A stretch of DNA of 64,000 bases from Paenibacillus sp. MMS20-IR301 (GTDB taxonomy: Bacteria; Bacillota; Bacilli; Paenibacillales; Paenibacillaceae): the NCBI RefSeq assembly GCF_032302195.1, contig NZ_CP135275.1:1612001-1676000 (forward strand). Reading direction: 5' to 3'. Under the pieces are notes generated by a model. That model ran no database searches and had not been told where the DNA came from. It worked only from the letters and a program-made list of their open reading frames with translations. Below, piece by piece: positions 1 to 7,878 of the stretch; the first letter of the stretch is position 1; the number at the start of each line of letters is the position of its first letter. The position numbers were made by a program, and so were the translations under genes.

Positions 1-2
1 CA

Positions 3-116
3 ATAATATACTGGCATAAGCCGGACTTCAGGCGGATGTCTACAGGCGGAGGGGAGACAGAACCAGCGGTTTCTCCTTCGCCTTATCTATGTCTTTACGC
101 TTCACAAGTAAACTGA
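3..116 (+). CDS. Possible 3' end of an upstream gene (partial)
   Basis: One frame stays open from the window edge to a TGA at 114-116, giving a 37-residue tail that starts IIYWHKPDFRR and ends YASQVN. The stop lies 19 bases before the next start, which is typical operon spacing. The piece is too short to place in a family. Because DUF350/DUF4178 clusters often include a polyamine-synthase-like gene or a DUF4247 gene, it could be the end of one of those, but that is inference from context only. Confidence 0.3.
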   Translation: MIYWHKPDFRRMSTGGGETEPAVSPSPYLCLYASQVN

Positions 117-135
117 ACAAACGGGGGCTTGAGCA

Positions 136-543
136 ATGGATTTCCATAACCTGGTGTCCATGGTAGTGTGGACGGTCAGCGGTGCAGTGCTGCTGTGTGG
201 GCTGATGTTCGTGGATTCGCTGTTTACCCGTTACAATGATCTGGAAGAACTTAAGGCAGGCAATCTGGCGGTGACTACCCGGTTTGTGCTGAAGCTGGTT
301 GCGCAGGGCTATATTCTGTCGTCATCCATTGCAGTGGCCAGCCGACTCGGGAATGCGCTGATCGTCTCGGCTGTTTCTTTTGTCCTGTTATTCGTTCTTG
401 AGAAGACGGCTGAGCTGCTGCTGGGCAAATGGGGCAAGGTTGATCTCGATCACGGCACACAGCTGGGCAAGGTCGGCTATGGGCTGCTTGCTGGCTCATT
501 GCATGTGACAGGCGCTTTAATTATTGGTGCATTTATACGGTAA
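136..543 (+). CDS. DUF350 family membrane protein
   Basis: This 135-residue protein has four hydrophobic segments, at roughly residues 8-28, 50-68, 72-93 and 112-134, and matches the size and topology of the DUF350 family (YjfL in E. coli). The biochemical role of DUF350 is not established. Related clusters combine it with DUF4178, a PspA-like protein and a polyamine-ligase-like enzyme, which suggests envelope-stress or polyamine functions. It is followed after about 55 bases by a DUF4178 gene on the same strand, so the two are probably co-transcribed. The ATG is preceded only by a weak GGGGGC ribosome site. Confidence 0.85.
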   Translation: MDFHNLVSMVVWTVSGAVLLCGLMFVDSLFTRYNDLEELKAGNLAVTTRFVLKLVAQGYILSSSIAVASRLGNALIVSAVSFVLLFVLEKTAELLLGKWGKVDLDHGTQLGKVGYGLLAGSLHVTGALIIGAFIR

Positions 544-597
544 TAGACCGGAATGAGCAGAGACTTTGAGATGGACCAAACATTAGGAGTGATAGCT

Positions 598-1104
598 TTG
601 AGTATCTGGAAAAGAATCGGTAACATCTTCTCGAAGCCGGAGGCGCCCGCTGCGCCGAAGAGTATGCTGAACCTGTCCCCAGGTGATATTTGCGAGGTTT
701 CCCTGGTAAGCTACGAAGTGACCGGCCGGACCAAGACCACCGGCCGCAACGCTGTGGTGCTCACACTGCGTGACGGAAGCCGGATTGCCTACCTCTATAT
801 TGAAGAACGCGAGCAGGTACAGTACCGGCTCTATTATCCCATCGACGGCCGGCTCGACAGCCCTTCCGAGGTTCCCGCCACGCTGGAGCTGGATGACCGT
901 ACCTTCTATCTGGAGGAGGAGTATGAGGGGTATGCAGCTGTTAAGGGACAGACGCCGTATATGAACGGCGGGGAGCAGCATGTCTGGCAATACCAGTCGG
1001 ATGACTCACGGCTGCTGCGGGTCGAGTGGCAGAACGGCAGATTCATGCTTTACGAGGGCGAAAGTATCATTCCGGCAGATGTCAGAGTGATCCGTGCAAG
1101 TTAG
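598..1104 (+). CDS. DUF4178 domain protein
   Basis: A soluble protein of 168 residues if it starts at the TTG at 598, which sits 8 bases after AGGAG at 585-589. In-frame ATGs at 553 and 571 exist but lack ribosome sites. A linker rich in Ala/Pro/Lys (EAPAAPK) leads into a beta-rich domain beginning LSPGDICEVSLVSYEVTGR and ending near VRVIRAS, the pattern of DUF4178. The function of the family is unknown; it is regularly found beside DUF350 genes, as here. A stem-loop followed by T residues at 1163-1206 probably ends this transcript. Confidence 0.75.
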   Translation: MSIWKRIGNIFSKPEAPAAPKSMLNLSPGDICEVSLVSYEVTGRTKTTGRNAVVLTLRDGSRIAYLYIEEREQVQYRLYYPIDGRLDSPSEVPATLELDDRTFYLEEEYEGYAAVKGQTPYMNGGEQHVWQYQSDDSRLLRVEWQNGRFMLYEGESIIPADVRVIRAS

Positions 1105-1162
1105 GGTGCCGGAAGCAGTGGAACTGCTGCGGCATTACAGGCATTACAATAGAAAGTAATCA

Positions 1163-1206
1163 GGGAATGCCACCGGCGGGTAATGCGGGTAGCATTCTCT
1201 TTTTTG
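1163..1206 (+). terminator. Rho-independent terminator after the DUF4178 gene
   Basis: GGGAATGC at 1163-1170 pairs with GCATTCTC at 1192-1199. ACC/GGGT pairing lies inside the loop, and the stem is followed by a run of T residues. Confidence 0.75.
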
Positions 1207-1305
1207 TCGTCGCTTATTTTTACTTTCCGGGGCAGCGTGTTAGAATAGGGCTGGACCAGCCGGACTATGACTTTGGCAGAGTAATGAAGGAGGATAAGCC
1301 GATCT

Positions 1306-2586
1306 ATGAACAACTCAGAGGAATACAGCAGCAGTAAATTTCAGCGTACAGTGATTTCCGTAGAAGAGGCCGGGGCAAGGCTGGCTGCTTATGCAGTACT
1401 GCTGGAACAAGAAGTGGTCCCCTTGAATCAAAGCTGCGGACGCATGCTGGCTGAGCCGGTACATACTCCGCATCCGTTTCCGGCGTTTGACCGCTCCGCT
1501 ATGGACGGGTTTGCCGTCCTTGCGGCAGATACTGCGGCTGCAACAGAAGATAATAAGGTCTGGCTTGAGATTGCGGACTTTATCCCCTGCGGTGCAGTGG
1601 CTTCCAGAGATGTAACTTCCGGGACAGCTGCACGGATTATGACCGGAGCGCAAATTCCGGGCAGTGCAGATACGGTAATTATGATGGAGGCCACCGAGAG
1701 CAGGGTGGTGAACGGCATTACTTATGTCGGCATCTGCAAGCCGCAGGAGGCGGGATTACATATTACTCCTTGCGGCTTAGAGATGCAAACCGGGGAACTG
1801 GTGCTGCAAGCCGGCAAAATCATCGGTGCTGGTGATATCGCAGTGCTGGCTGCACTCGGAGTGTCCGCTGTTCCAGTGCGCCGCAGGCCGAAGGTAGCCG
1901 TTTTTGCGACCGGAACTGAGCTGCTGGATGTCAGTGTGCCGCTTGAGCCGGGTAAAATCCGCAACAGTAATTCACCGATGCTCGAAGCGCTTATTAAGGA
2001 GGCCGGCGGAGAACCTGTTATGCTGGGTACAATTGCTGATAATCTGGAGCTGGCCCGCCATAAAGTACAGATGGCACTGGAGGCTTATGATCTGGTGATT
2101 ACCACGGGAGGGGTCTCGGTCGGCGATTACGATATTATGGGTGATTTGGTCCGGGAGCAGAGCGGTGAGATGTTGTTCAACAAAATAGCCATGCGGCCCG
2201 GCAGCGTAACCACCGCAGCAGTCCGCGGGGGAACACTTCTGCTTGCATTGTCAGGCAACCCCGGTGCCTGTTTCACTGGATTTCAGCTGTTAGCCCGTCC
2301 CGTGATCGGTATGATGCAGGGTGCGGCACAGCCTAAGCTGCCGGAATGGAACGCACGGCTGGGGGCGGATTATAAGCGGAGCAACAGCTATACACGGTTT
2401 GTCCGTGCCCGGCTGGAGCTCCGGGAGGGAATGCTCTATGCGCATCCGGCTGCTGTGGATGAATCTTCGGTAATGGTGACGATTAAAGACAGTGATTGTC
2501 TGATTGTTATTCCGCCTAACAGTGGCCTTATATCCGCCGGAGAGCTGGTCACCATCATTAAGCTGCCGGGTGAAATCCGCGGCTGA
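1306..2586 (+). CDS. moeA: Molybdopterin molybdenumtransferase MoeA
   Basis: MoeA inserts molybdate into adenylylated molybdopterin in the last step of molybdenum cofactor synthesis. The 426 residues have the usual MoeA length. Family signatures are present: FDRSAMDGFAV near residues 61-71, TGTELL near 203, TTGGVSVGDYD from about residue 266 (the MPT-binding MogA-like domain), and SGNPGACF near 316. The ATG follows AAGGAGG at 1287-1293. No other moa, mob or moe genes are in the window and no Moco riboswitch is visible upstream, so it stands alone here. No clear terminator follows. Confidence 0.95.
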   Translation: MNNSEEYSSSKFQRTVISVEEAGARLAAYAVLLEQEVVPLNQSCGRMLAEPVHTPHPFPAFDRSAMDGFAVLAADTAAATEDNKVWLEIADFIPCGAVASRDVTSGTAARIMTGAQIPGSADTVIMMEATESRVVNGITYVGICKPQEAGLHITPCGLEMQTGELVLQAGKIIGAGDIAVLAALGVSAVPVRRRPKVAVFATGTELLDVSVPLEPGKIRNSNSPMLEALIKEAGGEPVMLGTIADNLELARHKVQMALEAYDLVITTGGVSVGDYDIMGDLVREQSGEMLFNKIAMRPGSVTTAAVRGGTLLLALSGNPGACFTGFQLLARPVIGMMQGAAQPKLPEWNARLGADYKRSNSYTRFVRARLELREGMLYAHPAAVDESSVMVTIKDSDCLIVIPPNSGLISAGELVTIIKLPGEIRG

Positions 2587-2672
2587 GCGGCTACCTGGGT
2601 AGCTAGTATAGTATCAGTTCTTAATCTGTGAATTAAACTCACTGCTTAGGTGTGGTGAGTATTGTTTGATCC

Positions 2673-2852
2673 TTACGGACCGTACAGCCGTTATTTGTCT
2701 CCAATATGCTCTTTTCGCCGGCTAACGGACCCCACAGCGCTTATTGTTTCTCAAGCAACCCCAATTGGTGTAAATATCAGTAAATAAAGCCTCTGGTGTC
2801 CGCCTGCAGAAAAATGAGATATATTCGAAATAAGAGCTGCTGTGTCCGTTGA
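2673..2852. repeat. Three copies of a ~25-bp repeat, two direct and one inverted
   Basis: Copies: TTACGGACCGTACAGCCGTT (start of copy 1, 2673-2697), TAACGGACCCCACAGCGCTT (start of copy 2, 2723-2747), and, on the minus strand, CAACGGACACAGCAGCTCTT (start of copy 3, 2851-2826). All continue as ATT plus T-rich sequence. The shared core is AACGGAC-N2-4-ACAGC-N-N-TTATT. It is probably a genome-wide intergenic repeat. Confidence 0.7.
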
Positions 2853-2956
2853 GCTTTAATAATCCAGCAGGTACCCCGTTATGCAGAGGATGTCTACAAA
2901 ATTCACTTCTGCGGCCGCCATCTGCTGCATAGTTGGCTCCACCATGATTCATAAAA

Positions 2957-2986
2957 TTCATCATATGAAAAATTCGAAAAAGAAAT
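2957..2986 (+). repeat. TTCAtCATaTGAAAAATTC repeat, copy 1
   Basis: TTCATCATATGAAAAATTC followed by an A-rich AGAAA tail. Close relatives occur at 3223-3253 and 11552-11582. The core TTCA-N5-TGAA is palindromic. Confidence 0.6.
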
Positions 2987-3222
2987 ACCACTTTAACAAA
3001 AGAAATACCACTTCAACGTTTCACCGCCGGTCATCACTATCGTTAGTTGACCTGATCCTCATCTCTATTCATGAAATCCGTTTTGTACTCCGGCCACTAT
3101 GACGGTTGGACCCCGCTGCCCACCTTCGAATCGGCAGGCGGGGCTGGGACGGCGGGTGAAAAAGCTGTCCGGCAGAACGTCGAACCAAAAACAATAGCTG
3201 TATTTTGTTTTATTATTAAAAA

Positions 3223-3253
3223 TTTCATCATGTGAAAAATTCACAACAGAAAG
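3223..3253 (+). repeat. TTCAtCATgTGAAAAATTC repeat, copy 2
   Basis: TTTCATCATGTGAAAAATTC continues as ACAACAGAAA. The inner TGTGAAAAATTCACA is itself an inverted repeat, and a TATAAT at 3255-3260 follows, so it could be a regulator site near a promoter. No gene starts downstream. Confidence 0.6.
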
Positions 3254-3307
3254 CTATAATATGTAATACTTCCTTAGCGCGAACACTCTATAACCCCCGG
3301 TATAAAG

Positions 3308-3356
3308 CCAGTCCCGGCCCTTCACCGCAGCAGCTGCGGTGAAGGGCCGGGACTGG
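3308..3356. repeat. Perfect 23-bp inverted repeat with a 3-nt loop
   Basis: Left arm 3308-3330 begins CCAGTCCCGGCCCTTCACCG. Right arm 3334-3356 is its exact reverse complement, separated by CAG. The stem is GC-rich and is not followed by a T-run, so it is not a standard terminator. Confidence 0.9.
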
Positions 3357-3458
3357 AATTACCTCAAGCCCGCTATCAAGGAGCACTAAAGAAATAAACG
3401 AAATACAAAAAAGAAGCGGAAATTTGGAACTGTAGGAGTGAAAGCTCCGCCTTTGTCA

Positions 3459-3501
3459 CCGGATTTCTACCGTTAAAAACGGTAATAATCAGGAAATCTG
3501 G
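3459..3501. repeat. Nested hairpin in the gene-free stretch
   Basis: Outer arms CCGGATTTC (3459-3467) and GAAATCTGG (3493-3501) enclose a perfect inner stem, TACCGTT-AAA-AACGGTA (3468-3484). It has the look of a dispersed intergenic repeat, with no T-run. Confidence 0.6.
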
Positions 3502-3646
3502 GGACAACAGCGGCCGGAAGCCCAAAGGCTCACTGCAGTGACAACTACGCTATAAGTTCAAGTCTTAAGTGCGTCTTATATAGCGGCTGTAAAAATAAGA
3601 AGTAGAGTAACATATCTTCGTTTCCAGGCGGAAACTCTCGGGATAG

Positions 3647-3831
3647 TTGTATTATGTGCAACTAAATGGAGCAGTAAGCGATTTTTGAATTGTATAGATG
3701 CACTCTGTACAATTAAATTCGCCCGAAATACGTTAAATCAAGCTGCTCACGGCAGTTTAGTTGCACGAAATACAGCTAAACCGATAATAGGTGGACTATC
3801 AGATTATCTAGTTGTATGTTGTGCAATTAAC
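3647..3831. repeat. Four degenerate copies of a TGTAT..TGTGCAACTAAAT-like repeat
   Basis: Copies at 3647-3667 (TTGTATTATGTGCAACTAAA), 3690-3718 (TTGTATAG...TGTACAATTAAAT), 3755-3780 on the minus strand (TGTATTTCGTGCAACTAAAC), and 3812-3831 (TTGTATGTTGTGCAATTAAC). Spacing is irregular, at roughly 40-65 bases. Confidence 0.65.
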
Positions 3832-3942
3832 ATATCGTTGTTGGGATAACACAAACCTCCGGCAAGCGCACTCCACTTTCATTTCACAGATTTAAATCTG
3901 ATTGAGTGAAGCGTTGAAATGCAACACTCCGGCTGCTGCATC

Positions 3943-4821
3943 TTAATGCAGTGCTGCGGCCCAATGCTCAGGATATGACAATCTCTCCGGCAGCCTGGTC
4001 GTGTGATCTCCCTTGGCGGCTTGCAGCTGTGCCTGGGTAAGGAAGAGGGCGTGCCGCAGGTCCGCGCTGCACAGGTTCGTGTCGCGCAGATCCGCACCGA
4101 TTAAATCACAGTAACGCAGATCCGCACCGCTGAGGTCAGCGGCAATCAGGTATGCCCCGCGCAAGCTGGTGCAGCGCAGATCGGCCTGGCGCAGCTTCGC
4201 GCCGATCAGATCTGCGCCACGGCCGTAGTTCTTCTGGCGTCCGGGTGCCGGCTTCAGCTGCTTCAGGGTCGCCGTGCGCGTCAGTTCACTGGCCTGCAGC
4301 AGCAGCCCGTTGATCTCCGCCCGGTGCAGCGGCACATTGAGCTTTACAAGCTCATCAGGCGGGAGACTGGTTAGCTCTGTAGTCTGCTCTAGCAGTGATT
4401 TCATTGAGCTATGCAGACTGTCCACGGCGTAGAAGTCTATAGCCTCATGCAGATACCACAGCAGTTCATGGAGCTGGCGCATTACCAGGAACGCTTCGAA
4501 CATCTGGCCTGCTGTTTCCGGCGCCTGCCGCCAGTCGTGCCCGCCGTAAGTCTGCTGCGAGACTTTCTGCCCGGCTCCGAAGCAGTCATATACGGTACAG
4601 CCCCGGAAGCCGCGCGTTCTAAGCTCCGTATGAATGCCGCAGCGGAAATCCCCGCGCAGATTAGGACAAGGCTGTCCGGCCTGCTTGTCGATGGCGAAAT
4701 CAGATGAAGCCGCGAACGGCAGCGCCGCGCAGCACAAGCCGAAGCAGCTTAGGCAGTCGGAATGCAGCTCCGGCAGGCCGGGATGTTGAAAGGAAACTTG
4801 GGATAATGGATGATCAGTCAC
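3943..4821 (-). CDS. Cys-cluster plus pentapeptide-repeat protein
   Basis: A 292-residue protein of unknown function with two parts. Residues 1-85 carry a conserved Cys/His set (DCLSCFGLCC, PCPNL, FRCGIH, GCTVYDCFGAGQ) that resembles the metal-binding Cys pattern of YkgJ/UPF0153-type proteins. Residues about 200-265 are pentapeptide repeats (A(D/N)LxG type: GADLIGAKLRQADLR and similar) expected to form a right-handed beta helix. The middle is helical. The GTG start at 4821 follows GGAGG at 10 bases. It may share a transcript with the recombinase gene upstream on the same strand (about 70 bases). Similar Cys-pentapeptide fusions are known in Paenibacillus and actinomycetes. Confidence 0.85.
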   Translation of the reverse strand: MTDHPLSQVSFQHPGLPELHSDCLSCFGLCCAALPFAASSDFAIDKQAGQPCPNLRGDFRCGIHTELRTRGFRGCTVYDCFGAGQKVSQQTYGGHDWRQAPETAGQMFEAFLVMRQLHELLWYLHEAIDFYAVDSLHSSMKSLLEQTTELTSLPPDELVKLNVPLHRAEINGLLLQASELTRTATLKQLKPAPGRQKNYGRGADLIGAKLRQADLRCTSLRGAYLIAADLSGADLRYCDLIGADLRDTNLCSADLRHALFLTQAQLQAAKGDHTTRLPERLSYPEHWAAALH

Positions 4822-4890
4822 AGCAAAAAAACCTCCGCATTAAGTGATAAAATGGTTAATTGAACGGTTAGCGGGGACGTAAAGACCCGG

Positions 4891-5997
4891 TTATTCTTTC
4901 TGGGCTTCGTTCTCCAGGCGGCGCTCAATTGCTTCCGACATTGTTTTATCGGTGAGATGGGCATAGATTTCGGTAGTCTCTGTTGAAGCATGTCCAAGCT
5001 GTTCCTTCGTCCGGTAAATATCATTTTGCAGATAGTAGTCGGTGGCGAAGGAATGCCGCAGCTTATGCACCGTCAGATAAGGCTTGCCGAAACGTTTGGC
5101 GTATTTGATAATCATCTCCTGGATCGCCCGTTTGGTCATCCGTTTCCCCTCGGTACTGCCGTTAGGGAGCGCGATGAACAGGGCTTTTTCCCGTTTCGGT
5201 GTCTTATAGCGGCTCTGGCGAAGGCTGAGATACAGGCTTAGATCATCTTTTGACTGCTCGCGGAAATAGACCGGAGTCTTGAATGTCTCGTCGTTATGCC
5301 CCTTGCGGAATACATAGATCAGCTTGTTGTTCAGATCTAAGTCATCCATATTCAGATTGACCACCTCGGAGACACGCAGGCCGGAGTTCAGAATCAGGCT
5401 GGCGATGCAGGCATCCCGTTCACGGTTAAGCTGAAAAGAGTAATAAGCCTGTTTATTGGCCTCCACATCCTTGCCGTAGCCTTCATAGATATATCCTACG
5501 AACTCCAGCAGCTCCTCGTCCTCAAGGATTTTGCCTTTCAGCTTGGCTGCCGTATCCTTCGGCTTGTGGATGCGTTTGATCTCCACCTTGGCCATGATAT
5601 TCCGCTTCAGCAGCGGATAAAAGTCCTCATCCTCGGCAATCTGGCTCAAGTAATGGAAGAGGGAGCGCAGTGCAGACAGCTTCCGGGACACGGTCACACG
5701 GCTATTCGCACTCTCCGCCCGGGTTGTCAGATGCAGCCGGTATCCGACAATGCTGTCCATGTGCAGGGTTTCCAGCTCTAATAATGTGATCTCGGCGTTG
5801 CTTGCGCCGGCAGACAGCCCTTCACCCCGCAGCCAGCCGAAAAAAGATTCATAATCGCGGATATACTCCAGCAGCGTGGAGGGGGAGAGGTCGGGCCGTT
5901 TATAATCTATAAACTGCTGCACGAACCAGGGCATTAACGGCAGCCGCTGGTCGAGCTTTTGGCGGTCGGCTGTTTTTTGAATGCTGATGAGCTTCAC
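4891..5997 (-). CDS. xerS: Tyrosine recombinase, XerS type
   Basis: A 368-residue site-specific tyrosine recombinase. The SAM-like core-binding domain spans residues about 22-125 and the catalytic domain about 155-360. The active-site set is intact: Arg208 (SGLRVSEV), Lys232, His311 and Arg314 (HKLRHSFA), His336 (LGHAS) and Tyr345 (TEIYAHL). Length and the N-terminal PWFVQQFIDYK motif fit the XerS group, which resolves chromosome dimers alone in streptococci. A second role in mobile elements cannot be excluded. The GTG start at 5997 has an SD-like AGAAGG directly against it, so the exact start is uncertain. No dif-like site was recognised next to it. Confidence 0.88.
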   Translation of the reverse strand: MKLISIQKTADRQKLDQRLPLMPWFVQQFIDYKRPDLSPSTLLEYIRDYESFFGWLRGEGLSAGASNAEITLLELETLHMDSIVGYRLHLTTRAESANSRVTVSRKLSALRSLFHYLSQIAEDEDFYPLLKRNIMAKVEIKRIHKPKDTAAKLKGKILEDEELLEFVGYIYEGYGKDVEANKQAYYSFQLNRERDACIASLILNSGLRVSEVVNLNMDDLDLNNKLIYVFRKGHNDETFKTPVYFREQSKDDLSLYLSLRQSRYKTPKREKALFIALPNGSTEGKRMTKRAIQEMIIKYAKRFGKPYLTVHKLRHSFATDYYLQNDIYRTKEQLGHASTETTEIYAHLTDKTMSEAIERRLENEAQKE

Positions 5998-6160
5998 CTT
6001 CTTTGTAGTTTGCCTTTAATTAGCAGGAACCGTCTTTCTTATATTATCATGTTTCAGCCGTTAACGGCCTTGTATCTGCTGCGTTCATAGCGGCGCCCTT
6101 GCTCCTGATGTGACAAAGTTATATGATGTGAAGTAAACGTAAACGGCAGAGGTGAACCTG

Positions 6161-6682
6161 ATGGAACTTGGAATCGAGCTGGTTCCTAAAGAGCAGAAGC
6201 AGATGTTAAACAGATTAATGCAGTTTTACCTGTATGATTTCACCCGTTATCTGGAGCTGCAGGTGGACCGGGACGGGTTATTTCCCGCCTATCCGGGACT
6301 TGAAGCTTACTGGAGCAGCGGCACCAATAAATTCCCGTATGTGTTCACAGTAGACGGCAATATTGCCGGGTTCGCCCTGGTTGACCGGCTGCTGCGCGAC
6401 CCGGAGGGGCAGTTTTATATGACAGAGTTCTTTGTCATGCAAAGATACCGCCGCAGCGGAGTGGGAACCTGGGCCGCACACCGGCTGTTCGATATGTTTC
6501 CCGGCGACTGGAAGGTATCCCAGATCCGGGCGAACCTACCGGCGCGCAGCTTCTGGCACCGGGTGATCGGGGAATACACGGGCGGTGACTTCAAAGAGCG
6601 TTTCAATACACGCCAGGGGAATCCCAGCCAATATTTCAGTACCATACACTCGAATCCGAACATTAACCGGATGAAGAAATAA
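6161..6682 (+). CDS. GNAT family N-acetyltransferase
   Basis: A 173-residue GNAT-fold acetyltransferase. The acetyl-CoA loop motif is RYRRSGVGTWAAHRLF in the middle of the protein (Q/R-x-x-G-x-G/A), preceded by the beta-4 segment YMTEFFVMQ. The substrate is unknown. ATG at 6161 is preferred because AGAGG lies 8 bases upstream; a GTG at 6152 is in frame but overlaps that site. It stands as a single gene between the recombinase and a lipoprotein. Confidence 0.85.
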   Translation: MELGIELVPKEQKQMLNRLMQFYLYDFTRYLELQVDRDGLFPAYPGLEAYWSSGTNKFPYVFTVDGNIAGFALVDRLLRDPEGQFYMTEFFVMQRYRRSGVGTWAAHRLFDMFPGDWKVSQIRANLPARSFWHRVIGEYTGGDFKERFNTRQGNPSQYFSTIHSNPNINRMKK

Positions 6683-6778
6683 TCTTCAACCGGAATTCGG
6701 CAGCAATGTTCAGCCGGTAATCCGGCCGTATCGCAACTTTAGCCTATTACCAGCGTCTGGTAAATGAGGTGATTATCT

Positions 6779-7804
6779 ATGTCCATGCGTAAGCGCATGA
6801 TTGGAGCCGGTTGGATTGCTGTTGTCCTTGCACTGAGTACAGGCTGCACCAGCGGGAAGAACACTGACAACGGAGTAGAAGGAACAGCACAGCCTGAGGC
6901 CAGCCCGGTAACGGTTACACCACAGCCTGCCGCTGCTGGGACAGCATCAGCCAGTCCAGCAGCCACAGCGGCGATGCTTCCGGCAGGTTCTGTCCCTCTG
7001 ATCCCCGAAGTAGAGGAGTACAGCGGGAGCGGCCGGGAGTTCGAGATTGCGGGTACGCTGGTCCGGGCCGGTTTCTCTGCGGATCAGGAATTGCCGCTGG
7101 GCCTGTTCCTGCCCGAAACCATGATCCGCTTCGGGCAGGAGGGGAGAACGGCCTGGGGGACTGCCGACAAGCTGAACTATATTACCTTTGTTCATGTGAA
7201 GGGAACTGAGGCAGAGGCTGCTGAACCCAGCTTCAAGCCGGGTACAGATCAGGCATTGCTTAAGTACAAAGAATACCTCGGAACCAGCAGCGGGCCGGGG
7301 CATCCGGTTGAAGCTTTCCGGTTCATAGCCATGGGAGAGGAATACCGGGCAGAACTGACGGTTACAGCGGCGGAGCGGGCAGCTATTCTTCCTGTTCTGG
7401 TCCAGATGCTTAGCCAGGTTGAGCATATGGAGAAGCGGACGCCCATCGTTCCCGGTGTATTCCTTCAAGAGCCGGATGTAGGAGAGGACCCGGGGAACCG
7501 GCAAGCGCTGCAGGAAACTATGAGCTGTATCGAAGCCTGGGTTGCCAAGGATAAAGATAAGTTCGCGGCCACGATGCATTCGCTGGGGATTAATGAGGCG
7601 CTGCAGTTTTTGCTGGATGGAAAGAATGTCTACCGCATCAATGAGCTGACGCTGCTGGGCATTCCGATTGAAGGGACCAAGCGGGCGGGCTTCACTGTTG
7701 GCTATGAGCAAATGACCTCTGAAGGGTACATTACCAAGGGGACATATGAAATCTCGCTGCTCCGCAATAAGCAAGGTGAGTGGAAGATTGCCAATATCGA
7801 TTAG
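6779..7804 (+). CDS. Predicted lipoprotein of unknown function
   Basis: This 341-residue secreted lipoprotein has a signal peptide with basic residues (MSMRKR), a hydrophobic core and the lipobox LSTGC at about residues 20-24. A Thr/Ala/Pro-rich linker of about 45 residues follows. The rest is mixed alpha/beta without a family I recognise; the C-terminal ~90 residues (GSYEISLL..GEWKIANID-like ending) resemble NTF2-like small ligand-binding folds, but this is only a guess. The ribosome site AGGTGAT precedes the ATG. Confidence 0.75.
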   Translation: MSMRKRMIGAGWIAVVLALSTGCTSGKNTDNGVEGTAQPEASPVTVTPQPAAAGTASASPAATAAMLPAGSVPLIPEVEEYSGSGREFEIAGTLVRAGFSADQELPLGLFLPETMIRFGQEGRTAWGTADKLNYITFVHVKGTEAEAAEPSFKPGTDQALLKYKEYLGTSSGPGHPVEAFRFIAMGEEYRAELTVTAAERAAILPVLVQMLSQVEHMEKRTPIVPGVFLQEPDVGEDPGNRQALQETMSCIEAWVAKDKDKFAATMHSLGINEALQFLLDGKNVYRINELTLLGIPIEGTKRAGFTVGYEQMTSEGYITKGTYEISLLRNKQGEWKIANID

Positions 7805-7878
7805 GTACACAAATGCTGCTACAAATTCATTTTGCAACAACTGTCTATACTGACAGGTGCCGGAAATGAGGATTTATC

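Larger units (their letters stand above)
2587..3942. other. Gene-free stretch with several repeat families
   Basis: About 1.36 kb with no supportable gene on either strand. Short open frames here lack ribosome sites and recognisable sequence. The stretch contains three copies of an AACGGAC...CAGC..TTATT repeat, two copies of a TTCATCAT.TGAAAAATTC repeat, a perfect 23-bp inverted repeat, a nested hairpin, and four copies of a TGTAT..TGTGCAACTAAAT-like repeat. These are listed separately. Confidence 0.8.

Noticed and set aside
583..990. 135-codon open frame on the minus strand
   Set aside because: It is antisense to the DUF4178 gene with no start signal; GC-rich third positions produce such shadows throughout the window.
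1105..1305. Possible molybdenum-cofactor riboswitch upstream of moeA
   Set aside because: The only structured element recognised is the terminator at 1163-1206; no Moco aptamer consensus segments were found.
5998..6160. Search for a dif/difSL-like site beside xerS
   Set aside because: No sequence with the expected paired recombinase arms could be recognised by eye; a motif search would be needed.
6947..7840. 297-codon open frame on the minus strand
   Set aside because: It lies antisense over the lipoprotein gene, has no ribosome site and its product has no recognisable features; the plus-strand frame has a signal peptide and lipobox.
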